Shown piece by piece: positions 1-8,160 of a stretch of 64,000 nt of DNA; the first letter of the stretch is position 1, and every line of letters begins with the position of its first letter. Both the position numbers and the translations under genes were made by a program. This DNA is from Allopusillimonas soli (GTDB taxonomy: Bacteria; Pseudomonadota; Gammaproteobacteria; Burkholderiales; Burkholderiaceae_B). Where the stretch lies: the NCBI RefSeq assembly GCF_004153445.1, contig NZ_SDQC01000003.1, positions 372,001 through 436,000 on the forward strand, given 5' to 3'. The notes beneath the pieces were generated by a model. It was not told where the DNA came from. It was given only the letters and a program-made list of their open reading frames with translations, and ran no database searches.

Positions 1-561
1 ATATCTGTCGGCAAGGTGCCGCACAACATCCGCTTCACATCCGACGGCAAGACCGCCTATGTCACCTTGCAAGGCGGCACAGGTGTGGCTGTGCTGGACA
101 TGGCATCTCTCAAGAAGGTAGACGAGATTTCCGTACCCGGTATCAAGGGGCCTCACAACCTTGACCTGTCTTCCGATGAGAAAACGCTATGGGTGCGCGA
201 CCTGGTTGGCAAGGTTGCCGCCGTCGATCTCGCGACACATGCGGTGAAGGCAGTGATTCCCGTCGGTCTAAGCCATGGCGGCATCGATGTGATACCCGGC
301 GGCAAGTATGTGTTTACCGGAGCGATTGCCGATCATCTCGTGGATGTGATTGATCCGGCCACATTCAAGGTCGTCAAGCGGATTGATGTCGGTCAGGGGC
401 CGCATGGCGTACGGGCCAGCCGCGATGGACGCTGGGTATATGTCAGCGTAACCGGTACAGACCGCGTCGCAGTCATAGATACGGAAACGCTAAAAGTTGT
501 TCATCAGGAGCCAACCAACGGAAAGCTGCCCTTCTGGATCTCCGTTGCGGGCAACGACTGA
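1..561 (+). CDS. YVTN beta-propeller repeat protein, 5'-truncated
   Basis: The open frame runs in from the left edge; the first readable codons (I-S-V-G-K-V-P-H) continue the fold, so the GTG at 16 is not the true start. About 186 residues remain. The repeats show the spacing of YVTN/40-residue beta-propeller blades: VAVLDMASLKKV, VAAVDLATHAVK, VDVIDPATFKVV and VAVIDTETLKVV, each followed by a GPH or SHGG turn. Such proteins are normally periplasmic and often accompany metal or c-type redox systems. The HiPIP gene starts 76 bases downstream on the same strand, so co-transcription is plausible. Substrate or partner cannot be told from sequence. The family call is firm; the biological role is not. 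Confidence 0.85.
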   Translation: MSVGKVPHNIRFTSDGKTAYVTLQGGTGVAVLDMASLKKVDEISVPGIKGPHNLDLSSDEKTLWVRDLVGKVAAVDLATHAVKAVIPVGLSHGGIDVIPGGKYVFTGAIADHLVDVIDPATFKVVKRIDVGQGPHGVRASRDGRWVYVSVTGTDRVAVIDTETLKVVHQEPTNGKLPFWISVAGND

Positions 562-637
562 CACCGCTCTCAACGTCCGACATGCCAGCGCCATCTGCCA
601 CTTCGACCCGCACTCAATACATCATGAGGTAATCACC

Positions 638-949
638 ATGAAGACACGACACGCCCAGCACATTTCCCGCCGTGAAATGCTGCGCCAAATAAGCCTTGCT
701 ACCGGAGCGGCAGCCGCGCTCCCTCTCATTGGCCTGGCGGGCATGTCACAGGCCATGGCGGCGGAAGAACCCGCCAAGGCCAGCCAATCGGCCGTGCAAT
801 ATCAGGACCATCCTAAAGGCACATCCGCCTGTGCCAACTGTGCCAACTTCATTCCCGGCCCCGGCAGCGACGAACCGGGAAGCTGTACGGTTGTAGCGGG
901 CGAAATCAGTCCCAAGGGATGGTGCCTCGCCTACGCGGGTAACGGCTGA
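638..949 (+). CDS. high-potential iron-sulfur protein (HiPIP)
   Basis: This 103-residue protein has an N-terminal twin-arginine signal (S-R-R-E-M-L at residues 10-15, then a hydrophobic stretch ending near A-M-A-A at 39-42). The mature part has four cysteines, C65, C68, C83 and C96, in the HiPIP pattern CxxC...C...GWC, which would hold one 4Fe-4S cluster. HiPIPs are small periplasmic electron carriers exported folded by Tat. The start at 638 was chosen because it gives the complete Tat signal; a longer frame opens at 497 but overlaps the upstream propeller gene. It lies between two YVTN propeller genes, which suggests a shared periplasmic redox role. The electron donor and acceptor are unknown. 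Confidence 0.93.
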   Translation: MKTRHAQHISRREMLRQISLATGAAAALPLIGLAGMSQAMAAEEPAKASQSAVQYQDHPKGTSACANCANFIPGPGSDEPGSCTVVAGEISPKGWCLAYAGNG

Positions 950-997
950 CTACGGAACGCCCGTGCCGGTATGCCTGAAACGCACCGCAGCCAGACG

Positions 998-1020
998 AAA
1001 ACGGCCGCCGAGGCGGCCGC
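998..1020 (-). terminator. hairpin terminator for the minus-strand YVTN gene
   Basis: A perfect 7-bp stem (GGCCGCC at 1003-1009, GGCGGCC at 1012-1018) with a 2-base loop is followed on the minus strand by GTTTTC. It sits 26 bases past the stop of the minus-strand propeller gene and 54 bases past the HiPIP stop, between convergent genes. The loop is short, so the innermost pair probably opens. Confidence 0.6.
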
Positions 1021-1045
1021 AAACGACTGGGAATCAAAGCCTAGG

Positions 1046-2437
1046 CTAGATGCTGGCGAGCGCGGCACCCTTGGCGTCAACGGGCGCGTTACCCTCCATG
1101 ACGATGATGCTGTTTTTCACCGCTGTGTCAACGGCACCGGGCCTGGCTGGCTGGCGCAGTGGGGCAATCATCGTTCCCACCGCTTTGCCGTTCTCGTCCG
1201 TCTCAAAGCTTGCTGCAGGCGCCGACAGGCCATTCAAGTACACGTTGTAGACTGTCTTGGGCTTTAATTTGAAGAGATTGACATCCAGGGCATCCACGAC
1301 GCCCAGGTTGCGAAGAACCGCAAAACCGCGTCCTTTTTCCTTGACTGGCTTGAGGGAAATATTGACGGGATCCACATTGACGCGCGAAACCAGATTTTCA
1401 CCGCCCTTGCCTTCAGGCACTGCGTTCGAGACGAAAGCCAATGCCTGGGGTGATTCGCCCACAGGAACACGTGCCACAACCTTGTTGGCTGCGGTATCTA
1501 TCACGTCGACGGCATCGCCATTTTCCAGTCCAACATAGACACGGCTGCCATCATCCGAGGCCCATATGCCATGAGGCAGCGCACCTGTCTGAATGGTCTT
1601 TACCAGCTTGGCCTTCTTGTCCGTGGTGTATACCTTGACCGCATTCTCACCGCCGATTGTCACGTATGCAAACGTCTTGCCGTCAACTGGCGCGAAGGCA
1701 ATATGGTTGGTAATGAAGCCTGTATCCATAACGCCCACCACCTCCAGGGACTTGGTGCTGATGCGGGTGATCTTGCCTACGTCCTTGTGGGTCATCCAGA
1801 TCTCGCTGCTGTCCGGCGTGATTTGCAGGAACGGAGAGAAGGGGCTGACCACATCTATTTTTTTCACGATCTTATGGGACTTCACATCGATCACATCAAC
1901 TCTGGGTGTGAAGCTCGACACCACGAAAGCCAGTTTCCCATCCGGCGGAAAGATCACCATTCCAGGACCCAGGTCAGTCTGGATGCGATCCGTTTCCTTG
2001 AAGGTTTCGGGATCAATAACCGAAACATAGTCCTCGCCCCGCACAACCACCCAGGCCTCCTTGCCGTCCGCTGTGAAGAAACCTTCGTGAGGGGAGCGAC
2101 CCAGATAGGTAATGCCCTTGACCTTGTTGGTAGCCGTGTCAATGAAGGTGGCGGAGTTCGATCCGTTGGACACCACCAGCAGTGTCTTGTGATCGGGTGA
2201 GAAACCCATGCCATGGACATTGATCTGGCCCTTGTAGAGCGGGGACAGCAGGTTGGGCCGGGGATTTCCCAGCCGTATCTGACCCAGTAGTGCGTTCGTG
2301 GACGGATCGATGACCGACACGGTATTGCTGTTCTGGTCAGCGGTGTAGACGCGATCATGCGATGAAGGCAATGCCCAGGTGGCGCTTGCGTACAGCGTGC
2401 TCGCTGCAATGACAAAGAATGCGTGATGGTTTTTCAT
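1046..2437 (-). CDS. secreted YVTN beta-propeller protein
   Basis: This 463-residue protein starts at 2437. An upstream in-frame start at 2536 would overlap the DUF305 gene and spoil the signal peptide. The signal peptide (KNHHAFFVIAASTLYASATWA) ends near residue 22. It is followed by a chain of beta-propeller blades with the YVTN hallmarks (VYTADQNSNTVSVIDPST, VSVIDPETFKETD, VDVIDVKSHKIV, VDVIDTAANKVV). The last 110 residues have a different, beta-rich composition after the propeller. It follows the DUF305 gene by 49 bases on the same strand, so both are probably one transcript under the metal-responsive site at 3050. The role is probably periplasmic, of unknown ligand. Confidence 0.88.
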   Translation of the reverse strand: MKNHHAFFVIAASTLYASATWALPSSHDRVYTADQNSNTVSVIDPSTNALLGQIRLGNPRPNLLSPLYKGQINVHGMGFSPDHKTLLVVSNGSNSATFIDTATNKVKGITYLGRSPHEGFFTADGKEAWVVVRGEDYVSVIDPETFKETDRIQTDLGPGMVIFPPDGKLAFVVSSFTPRVDVIDVKSHKIVKKIDVVSPFSPFLQITPDSSEIWMTHKDVGKITRISTKSLEVVGVMDTGFITNHIAFAPVDGKTFAYVTIGGENAVKVYTTDKKAKLVKTIQTGALPHGIWASDDGSRVYVGLENGDAVDVIDTAANKVVARVPVGESPQALAFVSNAVPEGKGGENLVSRVNVDPVNISLKPVKEKGRGFAVLRNLGVVDALDVNLFKLKPKTVYNVYLNGLSAPAASFETDENGKAVGTMIAPLRQPARPGAVDTAVKNSIIVMEGNAPVDAKGAALASI

Positions 2438-2486
2438 GGTGTTTTCGCTCTTGCTCTGATTGAATGAAAGGTCTTCTTTCTGTTGG

Positions 2487-2942
2487 TTAGTTGCTCGTCG
2501 TGCCGGCATGACGGTCAAGCCATGCCTGCATGACATGGATTTCGGTCTGCTGCTCGGTGATGATGCCCAGCGCGAGATTCCTGATCTCAGGATCCTCGGT
2601 GTACAGCAATACTGCCTTGGCCATGTCCACCGCCCCCTGATGATGCGGCATCATCATGGTGACGAAATCATGATTGGCCTCGCCATTCATGGGTGCGCGC
2701 AACATGCCTTCATCCATGACGGCCATGGCATCGTTCATAAGCGCCGGAAAGGTTTTTTCCGTACTGGCGACAAACACAGCAGGCTCGCGGTTCCCGGAGG
2801 AAGCCTGCTGCCCATCGGGCGAAGCATGGCCATGATGGTGTCCGGAATGTGCCTGGGCATATGTGCCCGCAAGGCACAGAAATAGCGCAGCGCCAAGCAG
2901 GCGCGCAGGTTGCCGGTATGGTTTTACATGCAGTTTCCGCAT
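2487..2942 (-). CDS. DUF305 family periplasmic protein
   Basis: This 151-residue protein has a signal peptide ending near A-Q-A (residues 29-31) and a His-rich stretch (HSGHHHGH, 32-39) just after it. The DUF305 core is clear: MMMPHHQGAVDMA at 96-108 and the second helix EQQTEIHVM at 130-138. DUF305 proteins form four-helix bundles and recur beside copper and other metal resistance genes; the histidines and methionines would suit metal binding. The gene is divergent from the response regulator at 3119, with a CusR-like palindrome in between, so metal induction is the natural reading. Metal identity is inference. Confidence 0.9.
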   Translation of the reverse strand: MRKLHVKPYRQPARLLGAALFLCLAGTYAQAHSGHHHGHASPDGQQASSGNREPAVFVASTEKTFPALMNDAMAVMDEGMLRAPMNGEANHDFVTMMMPHHQGAVDMAKAVLLYTEDPEIRNLALGIITEQQTEIHVMQAWLDRHAGTTSN

Positions 2943-3049
2943 AAATGTCTCCGAAAGATATGTGGAAGGACGACAGGCCCCGATCTGGATAAAGCAAGCC
3001 TGACGCAGGTCATCCTAGGGCTTCCTCTCTATCGCCAGCATGGCATTCT

Positions 3050-3067
3050 CATGACATTTTTGTCATG
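3050..3067. promoter_or_regulatory. CusR/CopR-like operator in the divergent promoter region
   Basis: A perfect inverted repeat, CATGACA (3050-3056) - TTTT - TGTCATG (3061-3067), lies between the divergent DUF305 and response regulator genes. Its core ATGACA-N4-TGTCAT closely resembles the CusR box of enterobacteria. The adjacent regulator is of that family, so this is probably its binding site for both directions. Binding is inferred, not shown. Confidence 0.65.
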
Positions 3068-3118
3068 AATTCAATGGCTTAAATTGCTAAGATAAGCTTC
3101 CCTCGCTTGGAGATAATC

Positions 3119-3790
3119 ATGACCATACTCGTCATCGAAGACGATATAAAAACTGGAGACTATCTGAAGAAGGGCTTGCTCGAATCCGGATACAACGTTG
3201 ACCTGGCTCGCAACGGCGTGGATGGCCTGCACATGGCCCGCGAGCAGTCCTACGACCTGCTTATTCTTGATGTCATGCTGCCCGGTAAAGATGGCTGGCA
3301 GGTCATGGAAGAGATTCGCCGCAGCTGTGATTTACCCGTCATCTTCCTGACTGCGCGCGATCAGGTCGATGACCGCATACGCGGCCTGCAGTTAGGCGCG
3401 GACGACTACCTGATCAAGCCGTTCTCGTTTACGGAGCTTGTGCTGCGCATCCGCACTCTACTGCGCCGCGGTGTGGTGCGCGAGTCGGAAACATTCCAGC
3501 TGGCCGACCTGAAGCTCGATCCCATGCGTCGGAAGGTCACGCGCAACGGCGTCAATATCATCCTGACGAACAAGGAGTTCATGCTCCTGCATCTGCTCGT
3601 GAAACGGCAAGGGGAGGCCCTGTCCCGCACTGTAATCGCCTCCCAGGTTTGGGATATGAATTTCGACAGCGACACCAATGTGGTGGATGTGGCCATCAAG
3701 CGGCTACGCGCCAAGATCGACGCCCCATTCGAGCGCAAACTGATACACACTGTGCGCAGCATTGGCTACATGTTTTCGGAACAGCCATGA
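3119..3790 (+). CDS. heavy-metal response regulator, OmpR/CusR family
   Basis: A response regulator of 223 residues. The receiver domain (1-115) has the acidic pocket ED at 7-9, the phosphorylation site D51 ([12 protein letters not shown]) and K100 (DDYLIKPF). A winged-helix DNA-binding domain follows (about 125-220, ending [10 protein letters not shown]). Of the possible starts the ATG at 3119 gives the canonical MTILVIEDD; the longer frame begins at TTG. Length and sequence are typical of the CusR/CopR/IrlR group that switches on metal efflux or sequestration. The kinase gene overlaps its stop codon by ATGA, so the pair is translationally coupled. The likely target site is at 3050. No efflux pump is visible in the window. 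Confidence 0.92.
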   Translation: MTILVIEDDIKTGDYLKKGLLESGYNVDLARNGVDGLHMAREQSYDLLILDVMLPGKDGWQVMEEIRRSCDLPVIFLTARDQVDDRIRGLQLGADDYLIKPFSFTELVLRIRTLLRRGVVRESETFQLADLKLDPMRRKVTRNGVNIILTNKEFMLLHLLVKRQGEALSRTVIASQVWDMNFDSDTNVVDVAIKRLRAKIDAPFERKLIHTVRSIGYMFSEQP

Positions 3791-5190
3791 AACGCTGGAC
3801 ATTGCGGTCGCTCACCGTACAAACCACGCTGTTCTTTGCACTGATATCCTGTCTGGTCGTATCGGCTCTAGGGCTGTATCTTTACTCTTCAGCCAAGCAC
3901 GCGCTCGAAGTGCGCGCAGACTATACCCTTGTCGGGCGAGTGGATCGATTTCGCAACCTGCTTCATGATCTTTACAACGTCAGGCAGATGGAAGAACGCC
4001 CCGCGATTTTCGAAAGCATGCTCGGCAACGAGCGCGACGTCCGTATATTTCAGCGCATGGGCGAGGACCCTTTTATTCAGGTCAACCCCGATCACATGCC
4101 CCCGCCCTCCATGACACCGGTGCCTGTGGGCCACGAACTCACCATCGAGTCCCTGCATCCCGGAACGCGCGCGGATGGTATACGCGTACGCTGGGTATCC
4201 GCGCTTGCGAAAATCGGCGATCAGGGCGGTGTCGTGAAAATCACCGCGGCCTATGTCATGACGCAGGAATCGCAGATGCTTGCCGCCTACCGGCTGCGGG
4301 TTATGGGTGCCATTGTCCTGGCGGTGCTGTTGAGCACGCTCATGGGCTTCATGCTTCTGAAGCGCGGCCTCAAACCGCTGGGCATCATGAGCCGACGCGC
4401 CGCACGCATCACCCCCTCCAACCTGACACTGCGGCTTCCCGAGAACGATGCGCCGTCGGAGCTGCTCCAGTTGGCCACCGCGTGCAACGCAATGCTGGAT
4501 CGGCTGCAAGCGGGCTATGAGCACCTGTCGCAGTTCTCGGCCGACCTCGCACACGAAATACGAACACCCGTGAACATTCTGATGGGACAAACCCAGGTCG
4601 CTCTTGGGCAATCAAGAAGCCATGCCGAGTATGAGCAGCTGCTCGAGTCAAATCTCGAGGAGCTGACTCGCCTTGCCCACATCGTCGAGAATATCCTGTT
4701 CCTGTCGCGCACCGATCATGACACCACGGCCGTAGATCGCCAGCCTCTCGATCTCTCGGACGAAATGGAGAAAATCGCTGACTACTTCGAAGGCCTGGCT
4801 CAAGAGCGCGATATGTACTTCGACGTTGCCGCGACCGGCACCGCGCACGCCAATGCCATCATGTGGCGGCGCGCCGTCAATAATCTGGTGATTAATGCCA
4901 TACGGCACGGAGAGGCCGGCACGTGCATACGGCTTCGGGCAGAGGCCGAGCCTTCGGGCGCCACGGTCACGGTTGAGAATCATGGCCAGCCCCTTTCCCA
5001 GAACGAGATAGACCGCATGTTCAGGCGCTTCTATCGCGGCGACAAATCCCGTACCCGGTATACCGAATCCAATGGCCTGGGCCTCGCCATCGTAACGGCT
5101 ATCATGGCGATTCATGGCGGCAGTGCCGATGCGCGCGCGTTCGACGACGGACGTATCCGCTTTTGCCTGAAGTTTCCGACCTCGACATGA
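3787..5190 (+). CDS. heavy-metal sensor histidine kinase, CusS-like
   Basis: This 467-residue kinase overlaps the regulator gene by four bases. Two membrane segments (about 13-34 and 172-193) frame a periplasmic sensor of roughly 135 residues. Then follow a HAMP domain (about 195-245), a HisKA domain with the phosphorylated H256 ([12 protein letters not shown]) and a HATPase_c domain (N box [12 protein letters not shown]2 box NGLGLAIV). The layout and the strong pairing with the upstream regulator match CusS/CopS metal sensors. The sensor loop is not unusually rich in His or Met, so the metal cannot be named. Confidence 0.92.
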   Translation: MKRWTLRSLTVQTTLFFALISCLVVSALGLYLYSSAKHALEVRADYTLVGRVDRFRNLLHDLYNVRQMEERPAIFESMLGNERDVRIFQRMGEDPFIQVNPDHMPPPSMTPVPVGHELTIESLHPGTRADGIRVRWVSALAKIGDQGGVVKITAAYVMTQESQMLAAYRLRVMGAIVLAVLLSTLMGFMLLKRGLKPLGIMSRRAARITPSNLTLRLPENDAPSELLQLATACNAMLDRLQAGYEHLSQFSADLAHEIRTPVNILMGQTQVALGQSRSHAEYEQLLESNLEELTRLAHIVENILFLSRTDHDTTAVDRQPLDLSDEMEKIADYFEGLAQERDMYFDVAATGTAHANAIMWRRAVNNLVINAIRHGEAGTCIRLRAEAEPSGATVTVENHGQPLSQNEIDRMFRRFYRGDKSRTRYTESNGLGLAIVTAIMAIHGGSADARAFDDGRIRFCLKFPTST

Positions 5191-5198
5191 ATGCATTG

Positions 5199-5226
5199 CA
5201 TAATGCCCCCAGGACGGGGCATTATG
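5199..5226 (+). terminator. hairpin after the two-component operon
   Basis: A perfect 11-bp inverted repeat (CATAATGCCCC at 5199-5209, GGGGCATTATG at 5216-5226) with a 6-base loop starts 8 bases after the kinase stop and is followed by TCTTGTTT. It is probably a rho-independent terminator with a weak T tract. Since it lies just before the LysR gene it could also be a regulatory dyad. Confidence 0.55.
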
Positions 5227-5254
5227 TCTTGTTTGCATATCACGGAGAGATCTG

Positions 5255-6169
5255 ATGAAGCAGCTATGGATAGAGGATTTTCTTACGCTGGCCGAAACCG
5301 GGTCGTTCTCGGGTGCCGCTGCCTTGCGTCATGTAACGCAGCCAGCGTTTTCGCGCCGCATACAGCAACTCGAAACCTGGCTGGGCGTAGAGCTGGTGGA
5401 CCGCCGCAGCCAGCCCATGCACCTAACCGCCGTGGCGCAACGCTATGTGCCCGCTTTCCAGGCCCTGCTGCGCGACATGCACCAGCTTCGCAATCGCATG
5501 CAGGCCGAACATAACGGCTCTGCCCGCATCGTACTTGCCACGCAGCATTCCCTCACCATGGCTCGCCTGCCGCCGCTGCTCGAACTGTTCATGGCGTGCA
5601 GCCCGCCCCGCATCGACGTGAATGTGCGGTCGGAGGATCATGACGAGTGCGTGGCTGTTTTCCTGCGCGGCGAGGCGGATCTGCTGCTGTGCATGGAAGA
5701 GCAGCATGATCCTCTGTATACCCTGATACCCGACTCGCTGCGCCTGCCAATGGGATACGAAACGCTGGTGCCTCTAAGCGCACCGGGCATGCATGGCGGC
5801 GCTCTGCATCAGCCGCAAGCCGACAAGCCGCTCAATCTGCTGGCCTTCCCGTCCGACAGCTTCCTGGGCCGCATTATGTACAAACAAGCCTTTCCAGCCC
5901 TGATGCAGTACCACAACGTGGAAATTGTTCACGAGTCGGTTTTTCTGGCCGGCGTAAAAGAAATGCTTCTTGCTGGATTCGGCATGGCATGGTTGCCGCA
6001 AAGCCTGGTGGAGCGAGAACTCAAGGCAGGCGCGCTGGTCATACTGACGAACGGTGACGACGACGTGTTTCAGCCCGTCCGATTGCAGCTCGGCCTGTAC
6101 CGCAACGCGCATTCCGCCTATCCCGAAGCGCTGGATAGAATTTGGAGCCAAATCAAGACGCAGCGGTAA
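5255..6169 (+). CDS. LysR-family transcriptional regulator
   Basis: This 304-residue protein has the standard layout. An N-terminal winged helix-turn-helix (FLTLAETGSFSGAAALRHVTQPAFSRRIQQLE, about 9-41) is followed by a substrate-binding-type effector domain (about 92-300). The start has a plausible GGAGAG upstream. It sits 64 bases after the metal sensor kinase, past a hairpin, and ahead of a DUF4148 gene; no divergent partner is present. In the effector domain SRRIQQLETWLGVELVDRR leads into a typical linker helix. The target genes and inducer are unknown. Confidence 0.9.
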   Translation: MKQLWIEDFLTLAETGSFSGAAALRHVTQPAFSRRIQQLETWLGVELVDRRSQPMHLTAVAQRYVPAFQALLRDMHQLRNRMQAEHNGSARIVLATQHSLTMARLPPLLELFMACSPPRIDVNVRSEDHDECVAVFLRGEADLLLCMEEQHDPLYTLIPDSLRLPMGYETLVPLSAPGMHGGALHQPQADKPLNLLAFPSDSFLGRIMYKQAFPALMQYHNVEIVHESVFLAGVKEMLLAGFGMAWLPQSLVERELKAGALVILTNGDDDVFQPVRLQLGLYRNAHSAYPEALDRIWSQIKTQR

Positions 6170-6182
6170 GCCGAATGCGCAA

Positions 6183-6198
6183 ATGTCTTTTTTGTCAT
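6183..6198. promoter_or_regulatory. possible second CusR-like box upstream of DUF4148 gene
   Basis: ATGTCTTTTTTGTCAT matches 14 of the 16 core bases of the palindrome at 3052-3066 (ATGACA-TTTT-TGTCAT); only two A-to-T changes in the left half break it. It lies 120 bases upstream of the DUF4148 start at 6318, so the small secreted protein may belong to the same metal regulon. Confidence 0.35.
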
Positions 6199-6317
6199 GC
6201 CCGCGTCATGAACGCGTCAGTGCCCCCTCTTTAAAGTGAAGTCCTGGCCAGTAAGTCCAGTGCCGCGGTCACCAAAAGTGAAAGCGCGGCATCTATCAAA
6301 CTCAAAAGGAATTCACG

Positions 6318-6650
6318 ATGTCTCTTCGCTCCAAAACATGCCTAGCTCTCCTGACCATTGCCATATCCGCGCCCCTCACCTCTTTCGCCCGCTGGATCCC
6401 CGACAACACAGAACAGGGTGGCACTGAAGTGTATGACTGGTCCCACGCAAAAACGCGCGCCCAGGTGCTCGAAGAGCTGGAGCAGGCCAAGGCCGATCCG
6501 ACATGGGCCACGCGTCAAGGCGAAGAAACCGGCGTCTGGCCCGTGCTCAGCCCTGAGCCTCAAAAAACCAGGGAGCAGGTTGTGATGGCGCTCAAGAACA
6601 TGAGCGCCGCGGAAAAAGCCTATATCCAAAGCTTCTATACCGGCGCCTGA
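6318..6650 (+). CDS. DUF4148 family small secreted protein
   Basis: This 110-residue protein has a signal peptide (KTCLALLTIAISAPLTSFA, cut near residue 25). The mature part carries the DUF4148 hallmark TRAQVLEELEQAK (about 47-59) and a second, similar TREQVVMALKNM segment. An AGGAATT ribosome site precedes the ATG. DUF4148 proteins are numerous and short in Burkholderiales, of unknown function. A second member lies at 14873. A CusR-like half-conserved box upstream hints at metal control; this is inference. Confidence 0.88.
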   Translation: MSLRSKTCLALLTIAISAPLTSFARWIPDNTEQGGTEVYDWSHAKTRAQVLEELEQAKADPTWATRQGEETGVWPVLSPEPQKTREQVVMALKNMSAAEKAYIQSFYTGA

Positions 6651-6685
6651 TGCCTTCTCGCGGCGCGGGCCAGTCCGGGACAGGT

Positions 6686-6713
6686 CCCGGCTGCGCATAC
6701 CTATGCAGCCGGG
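6686..6713. terminator. hairpin between convergent genes
   Basis: An 8-bp inverted repeat, CCCGGCTG (6686-6693) and CAGCCGGG (6706-6713), whose loop can pair further (CATA/TATG), lies between the convergent DUF4148 and OsmC genes. No T tract follows on either strand. It may terminate in both directions, but only its position supports that. Confidence 0.4.
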
Positions 6714-6730
6714 ATACATCAAGCGCCACG

Positions 6731-7276
6731 CTAGGTGCCTTCATCTGCGCGATTTCCATCCATCGGACTGTCCGTCTCATCGGAAACATCCAGCACCACA
6801 ATATTCTCGATTCCCTGCCTGGCCATCTTGGCGTATGGGCAGAATCGTTCCGTGTTGCGGACCAGTTCTTCCGCGAGAGGCCGGTCCAGGCCGGGAAGGC
6901 GTACACGGGTTTTCGCCTTCAAGACAAAAAGGCCGTCCACGGGATCCCGGCAAAAATCTATCGTGACCTGAACGGCACTGCCTGGTATGGGAAGGCGGGC
7001 CCGGGCTGCCAACAGGCTGAGCGCGCCGTGAAAACAAGCAGCGTAGCCAGCGGCAAACAACTGCTCAGGGTTGGTGCCGCCGCCAGGACCGCCCAGTTCG
7101 TGAGGCAGTCTCAAGCTGACATCGAGATTACCGTCATCGGAACGTGCGACGCCTGATGCCCGGCCATGGCCGGCATCGCCGCCAGTCACGGTGACCGTGG
7201 CGGAGTACAGCGTCTGCGTGTCTCGCCCCCGATACTTCTCGAGCAGGGTCAGTGGCGGTGGTTGCAATGGAGTCAT
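6731..7276 (-). CDS. OsmC/Ohr-type organic hydroperoxide resistance protein
   Basis: This 181-residue protein matches the Ohr/OsmC fold: an N-terminal strand region (LYSATVTVTGGDAGHGRA), GGTNPEQLFAAGYAACFHGAL and a C-terminal VRNTERFCPYAKM. The two redox cysteines are C81 and C146. Ohr reduces organic hydroperoxides with lipoyl-bound dihydrolipoamide. The protein is somewhat longer than usual Ohr (about 140) because of N- and C-terminal extensions (PLQPPPLTLLEKYRGRD and DETDSPMDGNRADEGT). It follows the SDR gene by 24 bases, so both are probably one operon. It is consistent with the oxidative-stress theme of the neighbours. Confidence 0.9.
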   Translation of the reverse strand: MTPLQPPPLTLLEKYRGRDTQTLYSATVTVTGGDAGHGRASGVARSDDGNLDVSLRLPHELGGPGGGTNPEQLFAAGYAACFHGALSLLAARARLPIPGSAVQVTIDFCRDPVDGLFVLKAKTRVRLPGLDRPLAEELVRNTERFCPYAKMARQGIENIVVLDVSDETDSPMDGNRADEGT

Positions 7277-7300
7277 GATGCGCTATGCCTGGGCGGGGTT

Positions 7301-8056
7301 CTATTTCGACACTGTTGAACGGGCGAGCCAGGCATCGAAACCGATACTGCCCAAATGTGCGCCGGCGCCCGGCATTAGCGTGTCATCATCGATCTGCGCC
7401 CCAAAGTACGAAGCCTGCGCATCCTCCACCACTTTACGTGAATCCAAGATCGCCTTCAGGTAGCGCTGTACGAGATGCGACATGCGCACGCGCTCCGGTC
7501 CCGCGATCTCGACAACGCCGTTTTGCGGCTGAGCAAGCGTGTAATTTGCCACTGCTGCCGCCACGTCGTCCGAGGAAATCGGTTGAAAAAATGCCGGCGA
7601 CAGCCGAATTGTTTCTCCTTCGCTGCCAGAGTGCGCAATGCCGCCCAGGAACTCGAAGAACTGCGTGGAGTGAATGATGGTGTAGGGGATGCCGGACTCC
7701 CGAATCAGCTTTTCCTGCACAATCTTTCCGCGGAAGTAACCGCTTTGCGACAGGCGATCCGTGCCCACGACGGACAATGCGACATGATGGCCAACGCCCG
7801 CAGCCTTCTCGACCTCGAACAGATTGCGTCCGGAAGTGGCAAAGAATTCCAGCACATCCTCGTCCTTGAACGAAGGTGAATTGGCAAGATCAACCACCAC
7901 GCTGGAGCCTTCCAGAGCCTGCGCCAACCCTTCTCCCGTCACGGTATTGACGCCCGACGCAGGCGACGCGGCCACAACATCATGCCCCTTCGAACCCAAT
8001 ATACCGACAACCTTGCTACCGATAAGGCCGGTGCCGCCGACAACAACGATCTTCAT
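7301..8056 (-). CDS. NmrA-like atypical short-chain dehydrogenase
   Basis: This 251-residue protein opens with MKIVVVGGTGLIGSKVVGILGSKGHDV, the glycine-rich NAD(P) motif (GGTGLIG, 8-14) of atypical SDRs. It lacks a clear YxxxK catalytic pair, as in NmrA-like and epimerase-related proteins. Such genes commonly travel with ECF41 sigma factors (the 'E' and 'O' of the COE set). It is followed by the Ohr gene and preceded by a dyad at 8140 that is repeated upstream of the decarboxylase gene. Substrate unknown. Confidence 0.85.
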   Translation of the reverse strand: MKIVVVGGTGLIGSKVVGILGSKGHDVVAASPASGVNTVTGEGLAQALEGSSVVVDLANSPSFKDEDVLEFFATSGRNLFEVEKAAGVGHHVALSVVGTDRLSQSGYFRGKIVQEKLIRESGIPYTIIHSTQFFEFLGGIAHSGSEGETIRLSPAFFQPISSDDVAAAVANYTLAQPQNGVVEIAGPERVRMSHLVQRYLKAILDSRKVVEDAQASYFGAQIDDDTLMPGAGAHLGSIGFDAWLARSTVSK

Positions 8057-8139
8057 GTGTTTCTCCTCAGGTGTAAGTGCGTGGAATACATTCTAGAGAC
8101 GCCTACCCTGGTTCGGAAGCCGCGGGACAGCGCTCACGG

Positions 8140-8160
8140 TGTTGCCCAGCACGCACCAAT
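8140..8160 (-). promoter_or_regulatory. dyad shared with the region upstream of the CMD gene
   Basis: On the plus strand the sequence is TGTTGCCC-N5-GCACCAAT, identical at all 16 fixed positions to 10340-10360. It starts 84 bases upstream of the SDR start and overlaps the stop codon of the LysR gene. It has the T-N11-A style of LysR sites and partial dyad symmetry. It is probably an operator for a regulator shared by the two genes, with the adjacent LysR the best candidate. Confidence 0.5.
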
